Positions 25,702 through 34,606 of a stretch of DNA of 64,000 bases are shown here, piece after piece (position 1 is the first letter of the stretch; each line of letters begins with the position of its first letter). The position numbers were made by a program, and so were the translations under genes. Source of the stretch: Thiotrichaceae bacterium (GTDB lineage: Bacteria > Pseudomonadota > Gammaproteobacteria > Eutrophobiales > Eutrophobiaceae); the NCBI GenBank assembly GCA_012960105.1, contig DUBV01000022.1, forward strand, positions 62,001 to 126,000, given 5' to 3'. The notes under the pieces were generated by a model, which was not told the origin of the DNA, made no database searches, and saw only the letters and a list, made by a program, of their open reading frames with translations.

Positions 25702-27198
25702 ATGCAACGCGATATTAGATTTATGCCTTTTTCTAAAAAAATACGAATAGACAACTTCAAGAAAGTCCTGACTTTTCTTGTTTTGTTACCAATACTGACA
25801 TTTGCTGCAGGTAATAGTGATCTGCCTGACTTTGGTGATTCCGCCGGAAGTGTCGTCTCGCCTGAATTTGAACGACGACTTGGCAAAATGTTTTTAAATC
25901 AAGTACGACACTTTGAAGAAGTCATCAGTGACCCTGAAGTTGAGTCCTATATCAAATCTATCGGTTATCAATTAGCTTCTCACAGCGACAATACCACACA
26001 GCCTTTTACATTCTTCGTTGTTAAGAACCCGGGCATTAATGCGTTTGCAGGTCCAGGCGGCGTGATAGGAATTAATAGCGGCGTTATTCTCAACTCAAGT
26101 AATGAAAGTGAATTAGCGGCAGTAATGGCGCACGAAATTGCGCACGTTACCCAACGTCATCTCGCGCGTATGTTTGAACAAGCTGACCTGCTTAGTATAC
26201 CTACTGCTGCTGCAATGGTTGGCGCTATTCTTGTTGCTGTGGTTAACCCAGAAGCCGGTGCAGCAGCATTGGTTGGGGTATCTGGTTTAAGTGCGCAAAA
26301 CAAAATCAATTTCACCCGAGCTAATGAAGAAGAAGCGGATCGTGTTGGCATTCAAACGCTGGCAAGAGCTGATTTTAATCCACGCGGCATGCCTGCTTTT
26401 TTTGAAACTTTGCAGCGTATCTCACGTTACTCGCAACATGCGGCTCCCGAATTTCTAAGCTCTCATCCTTTAACAACTTCTCGTATTTCGGATTCAATTG
26501 CACGAGCTGAATCGTATCCTGAGAAAGTGTTTACTAATACACACACTTATGAATTGATTCGCTATAAATTATTGGCCGGTTCATTCGAGTCGGCAACAAA
26601 AGCAACCGCGCAACTACGTGATGAGTTAAATAAACACGAAGGCACTGCTAAAGAAAAATTACCTGTTCGTTATGGTCTGGCTTATGCCTACATTCTTGAT
26701 AATGATTTTAAACGCGCCAAGCAACAAACAGATATATTGCTTAAAGATAACCCGGATCATGTTGCTTACCTGTTGTTGGCAGCAAAACTTCACTCCACGC
26801 AATCACATTACGATGCCGCGTTTAAAATTTATAAAAAGGCTTATGAATTATACCCAGACTATAAACCAGTCATAATGGCCTATAGTCGTGCCTTACTTGA
26901 TGTAAAAAAAGCAAAAGAGGCTCGTGATTTATTAAAAAAATATGAGCGTTTCTATACACACGATCTGAACACATACTCTCTACTCGGTCAGGCAGAAGCT
27001 ATGCTCGGCAATGAAATTGAAACGGCGTTTATTCAAGCAGAATATTATTATCTTGCCGCCAATACTCAGCTAGCTATCGATAAACTCAAATTCATTAAGC
27101 AACGCTATAAACTTGATTACTACCAGGAACAACGCGCGACAGCTCGCATGACGGAATATGAATACGAACTTGCTCTGGAAAAAAGACTAGAACTATAA
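25702..27198 (+). CDS. bepA: M48 metalloprotease with TPR repeats, BepA-like
   Basis: A 498-residue periplasmic protease/chaperone; E. coli BepA has 487. A signal peptide is present (VLTFLVLLPILTFAAG, cleavage near residue 34); translation may start at the inner Met of MPFSKK (residue 8). The zinc site is HEIAH near residue 148, with the third ligand in NEEEADRVG. TPR-like helices fill residues 290-490. BepA assists LptD maturation and degrades stalled outer-membrane proteins. It starts 45 bases after repeat element B and is followed closely by soxY, an unusual neighbour. Confidence 0.9.
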   Translation: MQRDIRFMPFSKKIRIDNFKKVLTFLVLLPILTFAAGNSDLPDFGDSAGSVVSPEFERRLGKMFLNQVRHFEEVISDPEVESYIKSIGYQLASHSDNTTQPFTFFVVKNPGINAFAGPGGVIGINSGVILNSSNESELAAVMAHEIAHVTQRHLARMFEQADLLSIPTAAAMVGAILVAVVNPEAGAAALVGVSGLSAQNKINFTRANEEEADRVGIQTLARADFNPRGMPAFFETLQRISRYSQHAAPEFLSSHPLTTSRISDSIARAESYPEKVFTNTHTYELIRYKLLAGSFESATKATAQLRDELNKHEGTAKEKLPVRYGLAYAYILDNDFKRAKQQTDILLKDNPDHVAYLLLAAKLHSTQSHYDAAFKIYKKAYELYPDYKPVIMAYSRALLDVKKAKEARDLLKKYERFYTHDLNTYSLLGQAEAMLGNEIETAFIQAEYYYLAANTQLAIDKLKFIKQRYKLDYYQEQRATARMTEYEYELALEKRLEL

Positions 27199-27200
27199 GC

Positions 27201-27653
27201 ATGCTACGCAGAGACTCTCTAAAGTTTATTAGCTCCGCAACACTTGTATTGTTTTCCGGGTTACTTAAACCTGTCTCTGCTTTAGCTAAATGGAATCAAG
27301 TTGCTTTTGATGATACCGATTACGATACTGCGATCAATAGTTACTTTCCTGATCAGCAAATGCAAGTAAGCAATAAAATTGCTATAAAAGTTCACCCTAT
27401 TATTGAGAATGGCGCGGTGGTTCCTGTAGAGATAAAAACGGACTTGGCTGAACCTGAGTCTATAACTATATTTGTTGATAAAAACCCAACTCCTTTAATT
27501 GCCAACTTTGATCTTTTTGCTGGCAGCATTGGTTTTGTCTCGACCCGTATTAAAATGGAACAACCTTCAAATATCATCGTCGTTGTTAAGTCTGAAGGAA
27601 AATTTTATACGACTAAAACGTTTGTTGAAGTACAGGAAGGTGGTTGCGGGTAA
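27201..27653 (+). CDS. soxY: Thiosulfate oxidation carrier protein SoxY
   Basis: A 150-residue periplasmic sulfur carrier. The N-terminus LRRDSLKFIS is a twin-arginine motif followed by a hydrophobic stretch ending in ALA (about residue 29), as expected since SoxY folds before export. The C-terminus ends GGCG: the Cys carries the sulfur chain during thiosulfate oxidation; the usual final Gly of GGCGG is absent. It starts 2 bases after the bepA-like stop and is followed by soxZ. No soxAX, soxB or soxCD is in the window. Confidence 0.92.
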   Translation: MLRRDSLKFISSATLVLFSGLLKPVSALAKWNQVAFDDTDYDTAINSYFPDQQMQVSNKIAIKVHPIIENGAVVPVEIKTDLAEPESITIFVDKNPTPLIANFDLFAGSIGFVSTRIKMEQPSNIIVVVKSEGKFYTTKTFVEVQEGGCG

Positions 27654-27659
27654 TTCTTT

Positions 27660-27974
27660 ATGACATCAACGATTCGATTAAAAACTAAAACCAGAAATAA
27701 CATCACTACGGTGCGCGCAATCATTCGACATCCGATGGAAACCGGTTTTAGAATCGATGAGGATTCAGGAGAACTTATTCCGGCACACTTCATAAATCTG
27801 GTTACGGTAGAACATAATGACAATACCGTTTTATCCTGCGACTGGAGTCGAGCAGTATCTAAAAACCCTTATGTCTCTTTTATGTTTGCTGGAGCTAAAG
27901 TCGGGGACAAACTGCAACTAAGTTGGGTTGATACTCAAGGTAAAACCGACTCCATTGAAACACTAATAAATTAA
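27660..27974 (+). CDS. soxZ: Thiosulfate oxidation protein SoxZ
   Basis: A 104-residue immunoglobulin-fold partner of SoxY. Typical features are the start TIRLKTKTRNN, then VRAIIRHPMETGFR, FINLVTVEHN and the late KVGDKLQLSWVDTQGK. SoxYZ is a heterodimer that presents the SoxY Cys arm to the other Sox enzymes. It has no own signal peptide and is exported bound to SoxY. Spacing of 6 bases from soxY shows co-transcription. Confidence 0.93.
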   Translation: MTSTIRLKTKTRNNITTVRAIIRHPMETGFRIDEDSGELIPAHFINLVTVEHNDNTVLSCDWSRAVSKNPYVSFMFAGAKVGDKLQLSWVDTQGKTDSIETLIN

Positions 27975-28003
27975 CAGCATAAAAAACCTCTGCGATTATT
28001 CCC

Positions 28004-28882
28004 ATGCGTGCAATTTTTGTATTCTTCTTATTTGTCGTATCAGCTTTTCTGCTCGGTGCAGTACTAGCATATCCTTTAAAACTATTACTCGATCCGGTTC
28101 TGGCTCTAGCTTTTCGTAAATACCTAACTTATGCAACACTGATTAGTGGTTTAATTATTAGTGGCGTTTATTTACAGCTCTATAATTTACTTTCGTTGAA
28201 AGCCTTTGGCTATAATGGCAAAGCAATTAAGTTCTTCGGCAACATGCGTGATGGTTTTATTTATGGCTTAAGTATTATGCTGATAATCGAAGCGTTATTG
28301 CTATTGTTGGGCATACATGAAATAGATGCGACTCGCAGCTATACTTTGCAATCAGTTGCCTTACTTATAACTAAGGCAGTTGTTGTCGGTTTATTAATTG
28401 CGTTTATAGAAGAGTCTATTTTTCGTGGCGCGTTATTTACTGGGCTATATAAACAAACTGGCGCCGTTATTGCCACGTTCTTTTCAAGTCTATTATACGC
28501 AACCGTACATTTTATTCGTTATCGCGATCTTCCTGCTGATGTTGACATAGGTTGGCTCACTGGCCTAACCATGATTCCCGAAGCATTTCGCCGCTTCTAC
28601 CATTGGTCGATCCAGGATTATTTCTTGACGCTATTTATCTTTGGCGTACTGCTTGCGTTATTAAGATTGAAACATAAAAGTATTGCCGCCTGTATAGGGG
28701 TACACGCTGGAATAGTCATGTTAATAAAAATATCAGACTACGTTACCAATCGGACTCACAACAGTAACTTTGATTATTTAGTCAGCCAATACAACTCAAC
28801 CTTTGGCTGGATAAGTTTTATGGTGATATTTATATTTACAATATTTTATTTCGTAAAATTACAAAGAAAAAAATTATTATAA
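28004..28882 (+). CDS. CPBP (CAAX/Abi) family intramembrane metalloprotease
   Basis: A 292-residue membrane protein with about eight TM helices. The catalytic motifs of the family are present: EESIFRG at about residues 137-143, SLLYATVHF near 163-171 with the His ligand, and a late CIGVHAGIV with a second His. Relatives cleave prenylated or other membrane peptides; the substrate here is unknown. It follows soxZ by 29 bases and may belong to the same transcript, ending at a long palindrome. Confidence 0.85.
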   Translation: MRAIFVFFLFVVSAFLLGAVLAYPLKLLLDPVLALAFRKYLTYATLISGLIISGVYLQLYNLLSLKAFGYNGKAIKFFGNMRDGFIYGLSIMLIIEALLLLLGIHEIDATRSYTLQSVALLITKAVVVGLLIAFIEESIFRGALFTGLYKQTGAVIATFFSSLLYATVHFIRYRDLPADVDIGWLTGLTMIPEAFRRFYHWSIQDYFLTLFIFGVLLALLRLKHKSIAACIGVHAGIVMLIKISDYVTNRTHNSNFDYLVSQYNSTFGWISFMVIFIFTIFYFVKLQRKKLL

Positions 28883-28897
28883 TTCCATAAGGCCTTT

Positions 28898-29017
28898 GCA
28901 CAAGCAGGGATTTTGTTCACTGGTTAGGCAAAACTGCACGGAAAGAGGGAGCTTATAACTATAAGTGACCGATTGAGTACAGTTTTAACGACACCAGGGG
29001 ACAAAATAACAATTGTG
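28898..29017. repeat. Long imperfect palindrome (about 120 bp) between convergent genes
   Basis: GCACAAGCAGGGATTTTGTT at the left is mirrored by ACAAAATAACAATTGTGC at the right; further in, GGTTAGGCAAAACTG faces CAGTTTTAACGACACC, and the centre is CTTATAACTATAAG. The whole can fold into one interrupted hairpin. It fills the gap between the CPBP protease and the TupA-type gene, both of which point into it, so it may serve as a shared transcription end. The structure also resembles a small mobile repeat. Confidence 0.6.
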
Positions 29018-29025
29018 CGATGGAC

Positions 29026-29835
29026 TTATTTGATTACGTCGGGATGGAATAAAACCTCTCCGTTAACCTTAAAGTTTCGAATTAAACTTTGTCCTTCTTC
29101 GCTACGAATAAATTCAGAATACTTTCTGGCTAGATCAATCTTAGTGTGCGGATGTTTTTCCGGATTAACCATGATGACATGATAAGGGTTATATAAGGCA
29201 TCATCTTTTTCAAACAATACTCTTAACTTCATCTTATCCTTATAGGCTAGATAAGTACCCCGATCAGTTAAAGTATACGCTTCTTTATCATCGGCAATTC
29301 TTAAAACTATTCCCATGCCTTGGCCCACAGAAAGATACCATGTGCCAGTTGGTTGTTCGCCAGCCATAGCCCAAAGATTTTTTTCTTTTTTATGAGTTCC
29401 TGAATCATCTCCTCGTGAAATAAAAATATGTTTTTCTTCCATTAGACGAGTCATTGCTTGTTTCATGTCTTTTGCGTTTTTAAGTTTTGCAGGATCATTT
29501 GCCGATCCAACAATAACAAAATCATTATGCATAACCGGTTGACGTTCTATACCTGAACCTTCGTTAACAAACTTTTTCTCAGCACCCGGCGCATGAACTA
29601 AGATTAAATCGACATCACCATTTTTGCCTAAGCGAATAGCCTTGCCAGTACCAACCGAAATAACGTCTAGTTTTACACCGTATTTCTTTTCAAACGGGGG
29701 GTTTAATACAGCAAGTAAAGCCGAATTATCAGTGCTAGTTGTCGTTGCCATTTTTAAACGTTCAACTTCCGCTGATGAATAAACTGATGCGCAACACAGC
29801 AAAACAAAAATAGTTAATGAATAAAATCGTTTCAC
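29026..29835 (-). CDS. tupA: Tungstate-type ABC transporter substrate-binding protein (TupA-like)
   Basis: A 269-residue periplasmic binding protein with a signal peptide (FVLLCCASVYSSA, cleavage near residue 22). Oxyanion-binding loops of the TupA family are clear: ATTTSTDNSALL near residue 30, VGTGKAIRLGKNGDVDL, then LVHAPGAE and SRGDDSGTHKKE. TupA binds tungstate very tightly; molybdate or other oxyanions are alternatives. No permease or ATPase gene (tupB, tupC) is adjacent. It lies 71 bases after an OprP-type porin on the same strand. Confidence 0.88.
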   Translation of the reverse strand: MKRFYSLTIFVLLCCASVYSSAEVERLKMATTTSTDNSALLAVLNPPFEKKYGVKLDVISVGTGKAIRLGKNGDVDLILVHAPGAEKKFVNEGSGIERQPVMHNDFVIVGSANDPAKLKNAKDMKQAMTRLMEEKHIFISRGDDSGTHKKEKNLWAMAGEQPTGTWYLSVGQGMGIVLRIADDKEAYTLTDRGTYLAYKDKMKLRVLFEKDDALYNPYHVIMVNPEKHPHTKIDLARKYSEFIRSEEGQSLIRNFKVNGEVLFHPDVIK

Positions 29836-29906
29836 ACTTTTTCCTTATAATTTAAAAGAGATTTCACACTAGCAGAGGATAAAAGAACAATCCTGAAATG
29901 GTCTAT

Positions 29907-31289
29907 TTAGAATTCAACCTGACCCCGAACTTGAAACGCCTCCGGCTCATCACCATCGCCCGCACCACCTTCAACATCCAGTACCTTCACATAGTTAGCG
30001 CTCATACGAATACTATTTGTTGCAAACCAATTTAAACCCACACTAAAGTTTTGTGCATCACCACCTGTTATATCAGCGTCATTTAAATCAACGCTGCTAA
30101 ACCGCATGGCTATTTGCCAAGCACCGATGCCACCTTTACCAACAATAGAGTGAGGTTTGATTTTTCCATACGCTCCTTTACTGCCACTGTAATTACGCAT
30201 GTCATCAGTTAAGAACAAACTACTTTCAACGTAGTAGCCAGAAAAATCAAGATCTGCAAGCGTTGCCGAATCGCGATCGATATCAACGTAGTAATATTCA
30301 CTTTGTAATGAGAAAGGACCGTAGGTATAAGCTGCTTCTGCAACGGTGCGTAAATTTGATTCCGCATTAATTGAACCGGTACTTACTTCACGGGCATTAG
30401 TCACATGTGACTCAGGACGTTCACTAAAAGAAATAGCATCATCTGAACCACTATGCCGGTAAGAAATGGAGCCACCAAGATGCATATGTTGTTGCTTACT
30501 TAACAACGGTGCATAGGTAGCACGACCACCAACTGCAAATCCTTCATCTTCATCACCGCTAGCACCATCAATACCTTCACCAAACACACCTGTATTAAAA
30601 CTCCAGTTGTTACCACTACTTCCAACACCAATACCAATGGCACGACTCGGCGTAAATAAATGAGGTAAGCCACGCTCAGTAAATGTAATGTACTTGGAGC
30701 TGGTCATGTTCTGTAAGCTAAAAGGCTGTTTGAAATGGCCGGCTTTTATCTTCCATGGCAAGCCATCATATGAAACATAGGCATCAGCAATGCCGCTACT
30801 ACCCGTACTCACAAAATCGTATTGAAATTTATATTTCCAGGCATCCCATAATTTGCCCTGAACAAATAACCGCGCCCGACGCATTTCGGATCCATCATTT
30901 TGTCGGCGTGTATCTTCAGAGTAGACCGCCGCATCGGCCTGTATCCGACCACCCATACGTAGACTAAAATCACCATCGGCTGATTTAACCTCAAACTTAT
31001 CTTTCATGGTTATTGTTGCCTGATTTTTTGCCTGCTCTTTCGCTGCAACTTTGATTTCTTGCTGAACGATTTCCTTTACTTCTTCTTTTGCAACAGCTGG
31101 AGCTGTTACTGTATGCCCCTCTTCAGCAACTTTAATCACCAACTCGTAGACATCCCTGGTAATCGTGCCGTTTACCTCCAAAGCCTTTAACAATTCGACT
31201 AAAGCTTGATTGGTTCCCGCTTGTGCCACAGGCGCAATCAGTACAGCCGAAACCCACAAGAATAAAGAGATAAACCTGAATTTTTTCAT
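29907..31289 (-). CDS. Phosphate-selective porin O/P family outer-membrane channel
   Basis: A 460-residue protein with signal peptide (cleavage after AQA near residue 24). Residues about 30-100 form a Lys/Glu-rich, probably coiled-coil segment; then a 16-strand barrel follows with the OprP hallmarks RMGGRIQADAAVY, RRARLFVQGKLWDAWKYKF and KIKAGHFKQPFSLQ. The last residue is Phe (QVEF), as needed for BAM-dependent insertion. OprP-type trimers pass phosphate or other oxyanions. Its partner gene for a tungstate-binding protein suggests oxyanion uptake. It begins 115 bases downstream of tRNA-Lys. Confidence 0.88.
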   Translation of the reverse strand: MKKFRFISLFLWVSAVLIAPVAQAGTNQALVELLKALEVNGTITRDVYELVIKVAEEGHTVTAPAVAKEEVKEIVQQEIKVAAKEQAKNQATITMKDKFEVKSADGDFSLRMGGRIQADAAVYSEDTRRQNDGSEMRRARLFVQGKLWDAWKYKFQYDFVSTGSSGIADAYVSYDGLPWKIKAGHFKQPFSLQNMTSSKYITFTERGLPHLFTPSRAIGIGVGSSGNNWSFNTGVFGEGIDGASGDEDEGFAVGGRATYAPLLSKQQHMHLGGSISYRHSGSDDAISFSERPESHVTNAREVSTGSINAESNLRTVAEAAYTYGPFSLQSEYYYVDIDRDSATLADLDFSGYYVESSLFLTDDMRNYSGSKGAYGKIKPHSIVGKGGIGAWQIAMRFSSVDLNDADITGGDAQNFSVGLNWFATNSIRMSANYVKVLDVEGGAGDGDEPEAFQVRGQVEF

Positions 31290-31404
31290 TCTATTTCCTC
31301 GTACAAATAGTAAGCAATTAATTACGCTGACTTATAACATCAAACTTACAGGAAAGTTATCCCGAATAGCTTTATGTACTCAAATTGAATTAAAAAAGAA
31401 GAAA

Positions 31405-31480
31405 TGGTGGGCCGTGCGCGATTCGAACGCGCGACCAATGGATTAAAAATCCACTGCTCTACCGACTGAGCTAACGGCCC
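31405..31480 (-). tRNA. tRNA-Lys (anticodon UUU)
   Basis: On the minus strand a full cloverleaf can be drawn. The acceptor stem is GGGCCGT / ACGGCCC followed by A and an encoded CCA. The D arm contains AGCTCAGTCGGTAGAGC. The anticodon stem is TGGAT / ATCCA-like around TTTTTAA, giving anticodon TTT. The T arm has GCGCG / CGCGC around TTCGAAT. Length is 76 bases including CCA. Confidence 0.96.
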
Positions 31481-31640
31481 CATATTGAGAATCTCTTAAT
31501 ATCCGCTAGCAGAAAATAACTTGCTGACCTAAGAAAGGCGGCGATAATACCCAAGAATTGCCTGTGCGTAAAATATAAACTGCCAATTGAGCGTAATATC
31601 TTGCTTTTATTTGTCCATACCCCTATTTTCTGCCCTGATC

Positions 31641-31646
31641 TATAAT
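31641..31646 (+). promoter_or_regulatory. Possible -10 box before the FmdB-type gene
   Basis: TATAAT lies 28 bases before the GTG start at 31675; a GGAG ribosome binding site is at 31662-31665. No matching -35 hexamer at standard spacing. This region also carries the divergent tRNA-Lys promoter, which I could not assign. Confidence 0.35.
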
Positions 31647-31674
31647 CAAACGAGTTTTTTTGGAGTTTTAATAA

Positions 31675-31995
31675 GTGCCGATTTACGAATATAAGTGCGG
31701 TGAATGTGATCATCGATTAGAAATATTACAAAAAATTAGTGATGATCAGGAGACAACTTGCCCGGAATGTGGCAAAGAAGGCTTACGCAAACTGATTTCT
31801 GCCGTTGCTTTCAAATTAAAAGGCACTGGTTGGTATGAAACTGACTTCAAGGATAAAAAGCCTAAAAAAGAAGAAAAATCATCCGGCAGCAAAAAATCAG
31901 AGACTAAAAAAACTTCTAGTTCTGAAACAAAGAAATCAACAAGCTCTGATAAGAAAAACTCTTCTTCATCAGCTAGCCGTTCTAGTTCAAAGTAA
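31675..31995 (+). CDS. FmdB-type zinc ribbon protein
   Basis: A 106-residue protein starting at GTG, chosen because PIYEYKCGEC is the conserved FmdB-family N-terminus and GGAG lies 9 bases upstream. A single zinc ribbon is formed by CGEC (residues 8-11) and CPEC (about 34-37). The C-terminal 50 residues are a low-complexity Lys/Ser tail without fold. The family was first noted in formamidase regulation; its role in proteobacteria is unclear. It forms a probable operon with the DUF502 gene and aspS, a common arrangement. Confidence 0.88.
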   Translation: MPIYEYKCGECDHRLEILQKISDDQETTCPECGKEGLRKLISAVAFKLKGTGWYETDFKDKKPKKEEKSSGSKKSETKKTSSSETKKSTSSDKKNSSSSASRSSSK

Positions 31996-32006
31996 AACTA
32001 GCCAAT

Positions 32007-32630
32007 ATGATGACCACGCTTAGAAAATATATTATTGCTGGTCTTCTTGTTTGGTTGCCCTTTGCGGCAACCGTCGTCATTATAAAATTAGTCGTAGACT
32101 TACTCGATCAAACCATATTGTTATTACCACCAGAATGGCAACCCGCCTCAGTATTAGGAATTTCCATTCCTGGATTTGGTGTCATCCTGGCTATTTCTAT
32201 CTTGCTAATCACTGGCATGTTAGCTGCCAATTTATTCGGTCGCCGACTAGTAAGCTTTTGGGAAGCAATATTAAGTCGTATCCCTCTAGTCAGATCGATC
32301 TATAGCAGCGTAAAGCAAATCTCCAGCACCATACTCGACTCCAGTGGTAACTCCTTTCGTAAAGTGGTCATGCTGGAATATCCCCGAAAAGGCATATGGA
32401 GCATAGGTTTTTTGAGTAATGAAAATATAAATATAGACGGGTTAGATAAAGATCTTGTTGCTGTATTTGTACCGACCACGCCAAATCCAACCTCGGGATT
32501 TATACTCATGGTGCCGCGAAATGATGTGACTGAGCTAAATATGACGGTAGAAGAAGGTTTTAAATTCATCATTTCCATGGCCGTCATCGTCCCCGAAGGC
32601 CCAATACGCACAGAAATATCTCCTAATTAA
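32007..32630 (+). CDS. DUF502 family membrane protein
   Basis: A 207-residue protein with two TM helices (about 8-30 and 50-72), then a cytoplasmic or peripheral domain with the DUF502 pattern: IPLVRSIYSSVKQIS, VMLEYPRKGIWSIGF, VFVPTTPNPTSGF and a late VEEGFKFIISMAVIVPE. Function is unknown. It lies between the FmdB-type gene and aspS, as in many beta- and gammaproteobacteria. Confidence 0.9.
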   Translation: MMTTLRKYIIAGLLVWLPFAATVVIIKLVVDLLDQTILLLPPEWQPASVLGISIPGFGVILAISILLITGMLAANLFGRRLVSFWEAILSRIPLVRSIYSSVKQISSTILDSSGNSFRKVVMLEYPRKGIWSIGFLSNENINIDGLDKDLVAVFVPTTPNPTSGFILMVPRNDVTELNMTVEEGFKFIISMAVIVPEGPIRTEISPN

Positions 32631-32733
32631 GTGATAGCTCTGAAAATAGTGCATTTTCATAGCTATCTTGTTGCGTAAACGGCTGTTGCCTCGTAAGATT
32701 CCGCTCCTTTATTCATAGCAGACGGAACAAACA

Positions 32734-34536
32734 ATGCGCAGTCACTATTGCGGGGAATTAAATAGCAGCCATACCGATCAAGAAATCGAGCTTAACGGCT
32801 GGGTTCATCGTCGCCGAGACCATGGTGGCGTCATCTTTATTGACCTTCGAGACCGTGAAGGCATCACTCAGATAGTATTTGATCCTGATCGTGCAGAACC
32901 TTTTACTATTGCCGATTCCGTTAGAAATGAATTCGTAATAAAAATCACAGGTAAAGTGCGTGCCCGACCTGAGGGCACTGTTAATCCTGACATGGCCACC
33001 GGCGAAATCGAAATTCTCGGCTATAGCATCGAAGTTCTAAACAAATCTAAAACACCGCCGATTCAAATGGACGATGAACATGTCCATGATGATATAAAAC
33101 TGCGCTATCGCTATATCGATTTACGTCGACCAGCAATGCAGCGTAATTTACGATTACGTTCTCAAGTTGCTAAAGAAATGCGCATCTTTCTTGATGATCG
33201 TGGTTTCCTCGATATTGAAACGCCAATGTTGACCAAGGCAACGCCTGAAGGCGCGCGCGATTATTTAGTACCAAGTCGTACTCATCCTGGAAATTTCTTT
33301 GCGCTACCTCAATCACCACAATTATTTAAACAATTGTTAATGATGTCGGGTATGGATCGTTATTATCAAATCGTGCGTTGTTTTCGCGATGAAGATTTAC
33401 GTGCCGACCGTCAACCTGAATTTACTCAGCTTGATATCGAAACTTCATTTATGAATGAGGATGAGATCACCGGCTTGATGGAAGAGATGATGATTACATT
33501 ATTCAAGAACGTATTGGATGTGGATCTACCGTCACCTTTCCCACGCATGACTTACGCTGATGCGATGGAACGTTATGGTAGTGATAAACCAGACTTAAGA
33601 AATCCGCTGGAGTTAATAGATGTCAGCGATTTAATGAAAGAGGTTGAATTTAAAGTTTTCTCTGGCCCAGCCAATATGGAAAATGGTCGTGTTGCTACAT
33701 TACATGTACCGGGCGGCAGTTCACTTTCGCGCAAACAAATTGATGATTATACAAAGTATGTCTCTAATTATGGTGCAAGAGGATTAGCGTATATTAAAGT
33801 TAATGATGTCGCCGCTGGTGCTGAAGGTTTGCAATCACCGATTCTTAAATTTTTACCTGAAGAAGTAGCTGCAAGCATAGTCGAACGTACCAAAGCTAAA
33901 GATGGTGATTTAATCTTCTTTGGTGCAGATAAAACCAAAGTCGTAAATGACGCACTTGGTGCTTTACGTAATAAGGTTGCACAAGATCTTGATCTACTTG
34001 AAGGTGAGTGGGCGCCATTATGGGTTGTCGACTTTCCAATGTTTGAATACAACGAAGATGAAAAACGTTGGGATTCACTACATCATCCGTTTACCGCGCC
34101 TGATACAGACGATATTAACAGCATCAAGGAAAACCCCGGTAAAACACTATCTCGTGCTTATGACATGATTCTTAATGGTACTGAGCTTGGTGGCGGTTCA
34201 ATACGTATACACGATGCAGCAATGCAATCTTCAGTACTGGAATTACTCGGCATCGGCGAAGAAGAAGCCCAGGAAAAATTTGGTTTCCTATTAGATGCGC
34301 TTGAGTACGGCTGTCCTCCACACGGTGGTATTGCTTTTGGTTTAGACCGAACAGTCATGTTAATGGCAGGTTGTGATTCAATACGTGACGTTATTGCTTT
34401 CCCAAAAACACAATCAGCAAGTTGTTTGCTCACTTCTGCTCCATCAGTTGCAGGCTCAAGACAATTGAAAGAATTGGGAATTAAACTAGCGAAATCAAAT
34501 AAGCCTGAAGATAAAGCCGAAACAAAAGCTGAATAA
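32734..34536 (+). CDS. aspS: Aspartate-tRNA ligase
   Basis: A 600-residue class IIb aminoacyl-tRNA synthetase of bacterial type. The N-terminal OB fold ([21 protein letters not shown]) binds the anticodon; motif 2 is [14 protein letters not shown], with a GAD insertion domain in the middle (about 280-425); motif 3 is GLDR near residue 538. It charges tRNA-Asp with aspartate; whether it also charges tRNA-Asn cannot be told here. The tail is Lys/Glu-rich. It stands 103 bases after the DUF502 gene. Confidence 0.97.
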   Translation: MRSHYCGELNSSHTDQEIELNGWVHRRRDHGGVIFIDLRDREGITQIVFDPDRAEPFTIADSVRNEFVIKITGKVRARPEGTVNPDMATGEIEILGYSIEVLNKSKTPPIQMDDEHVHDDIKLRYRYIDLRRPAMQRNLRLRSQVAKEMRIFLDDRGFLDIETPMLTKATPEGARDYLVPSRTHPGNFFALPQSPQLFKQLLMMSGMDRYYQIVRCFRDEDLRADRQPEFTQLDIETSFMNEDEITGLMEEMMITLFKNVLDVDLPSPFPRMTYADAMERYGSDKPDLRNPLELIDVSDLMKEVEFKVFSGPANMENGRVATLHVPGGSSLSRKQIDDYTKYVSNYGARGLAYIKVNDVAAGAEGLQSPILKFLPEEVAASIVERTKAKDGDLIFFGADKTKVVNDALGALRNKVAQDLDLLEGEWAPLWVVDFPMFEYNEDEKRWDSLHHPFTAPDTDDINSIKENPGKTLSRAYDMILNGTELGGGSIRIHDAAMQSSVLELLGIGEEEAQEKFGFLLDALEYGCPPHGGIAFGLDRTVMLMAGCDSIRDVIAFPKTQSASCLLTSAPSVAGSRQLKELGIKLAKSNKPEDKAETKAE

Positions 34537-34606
34537 AAGTTTCATCTCGTTTTATACTTGAGCTTTGCATTTGTCTGCAATCGCCTAGTAAGCGAATATT
34601 TTTATT

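Noticed and set aside
31471-31713. Minus-strand 80-codon frame across the tRNA-Lys gene
   Set aside because: It runs into the tRNA and the FmdB promoter region; no family likeness and it would block the tRNA promoter.
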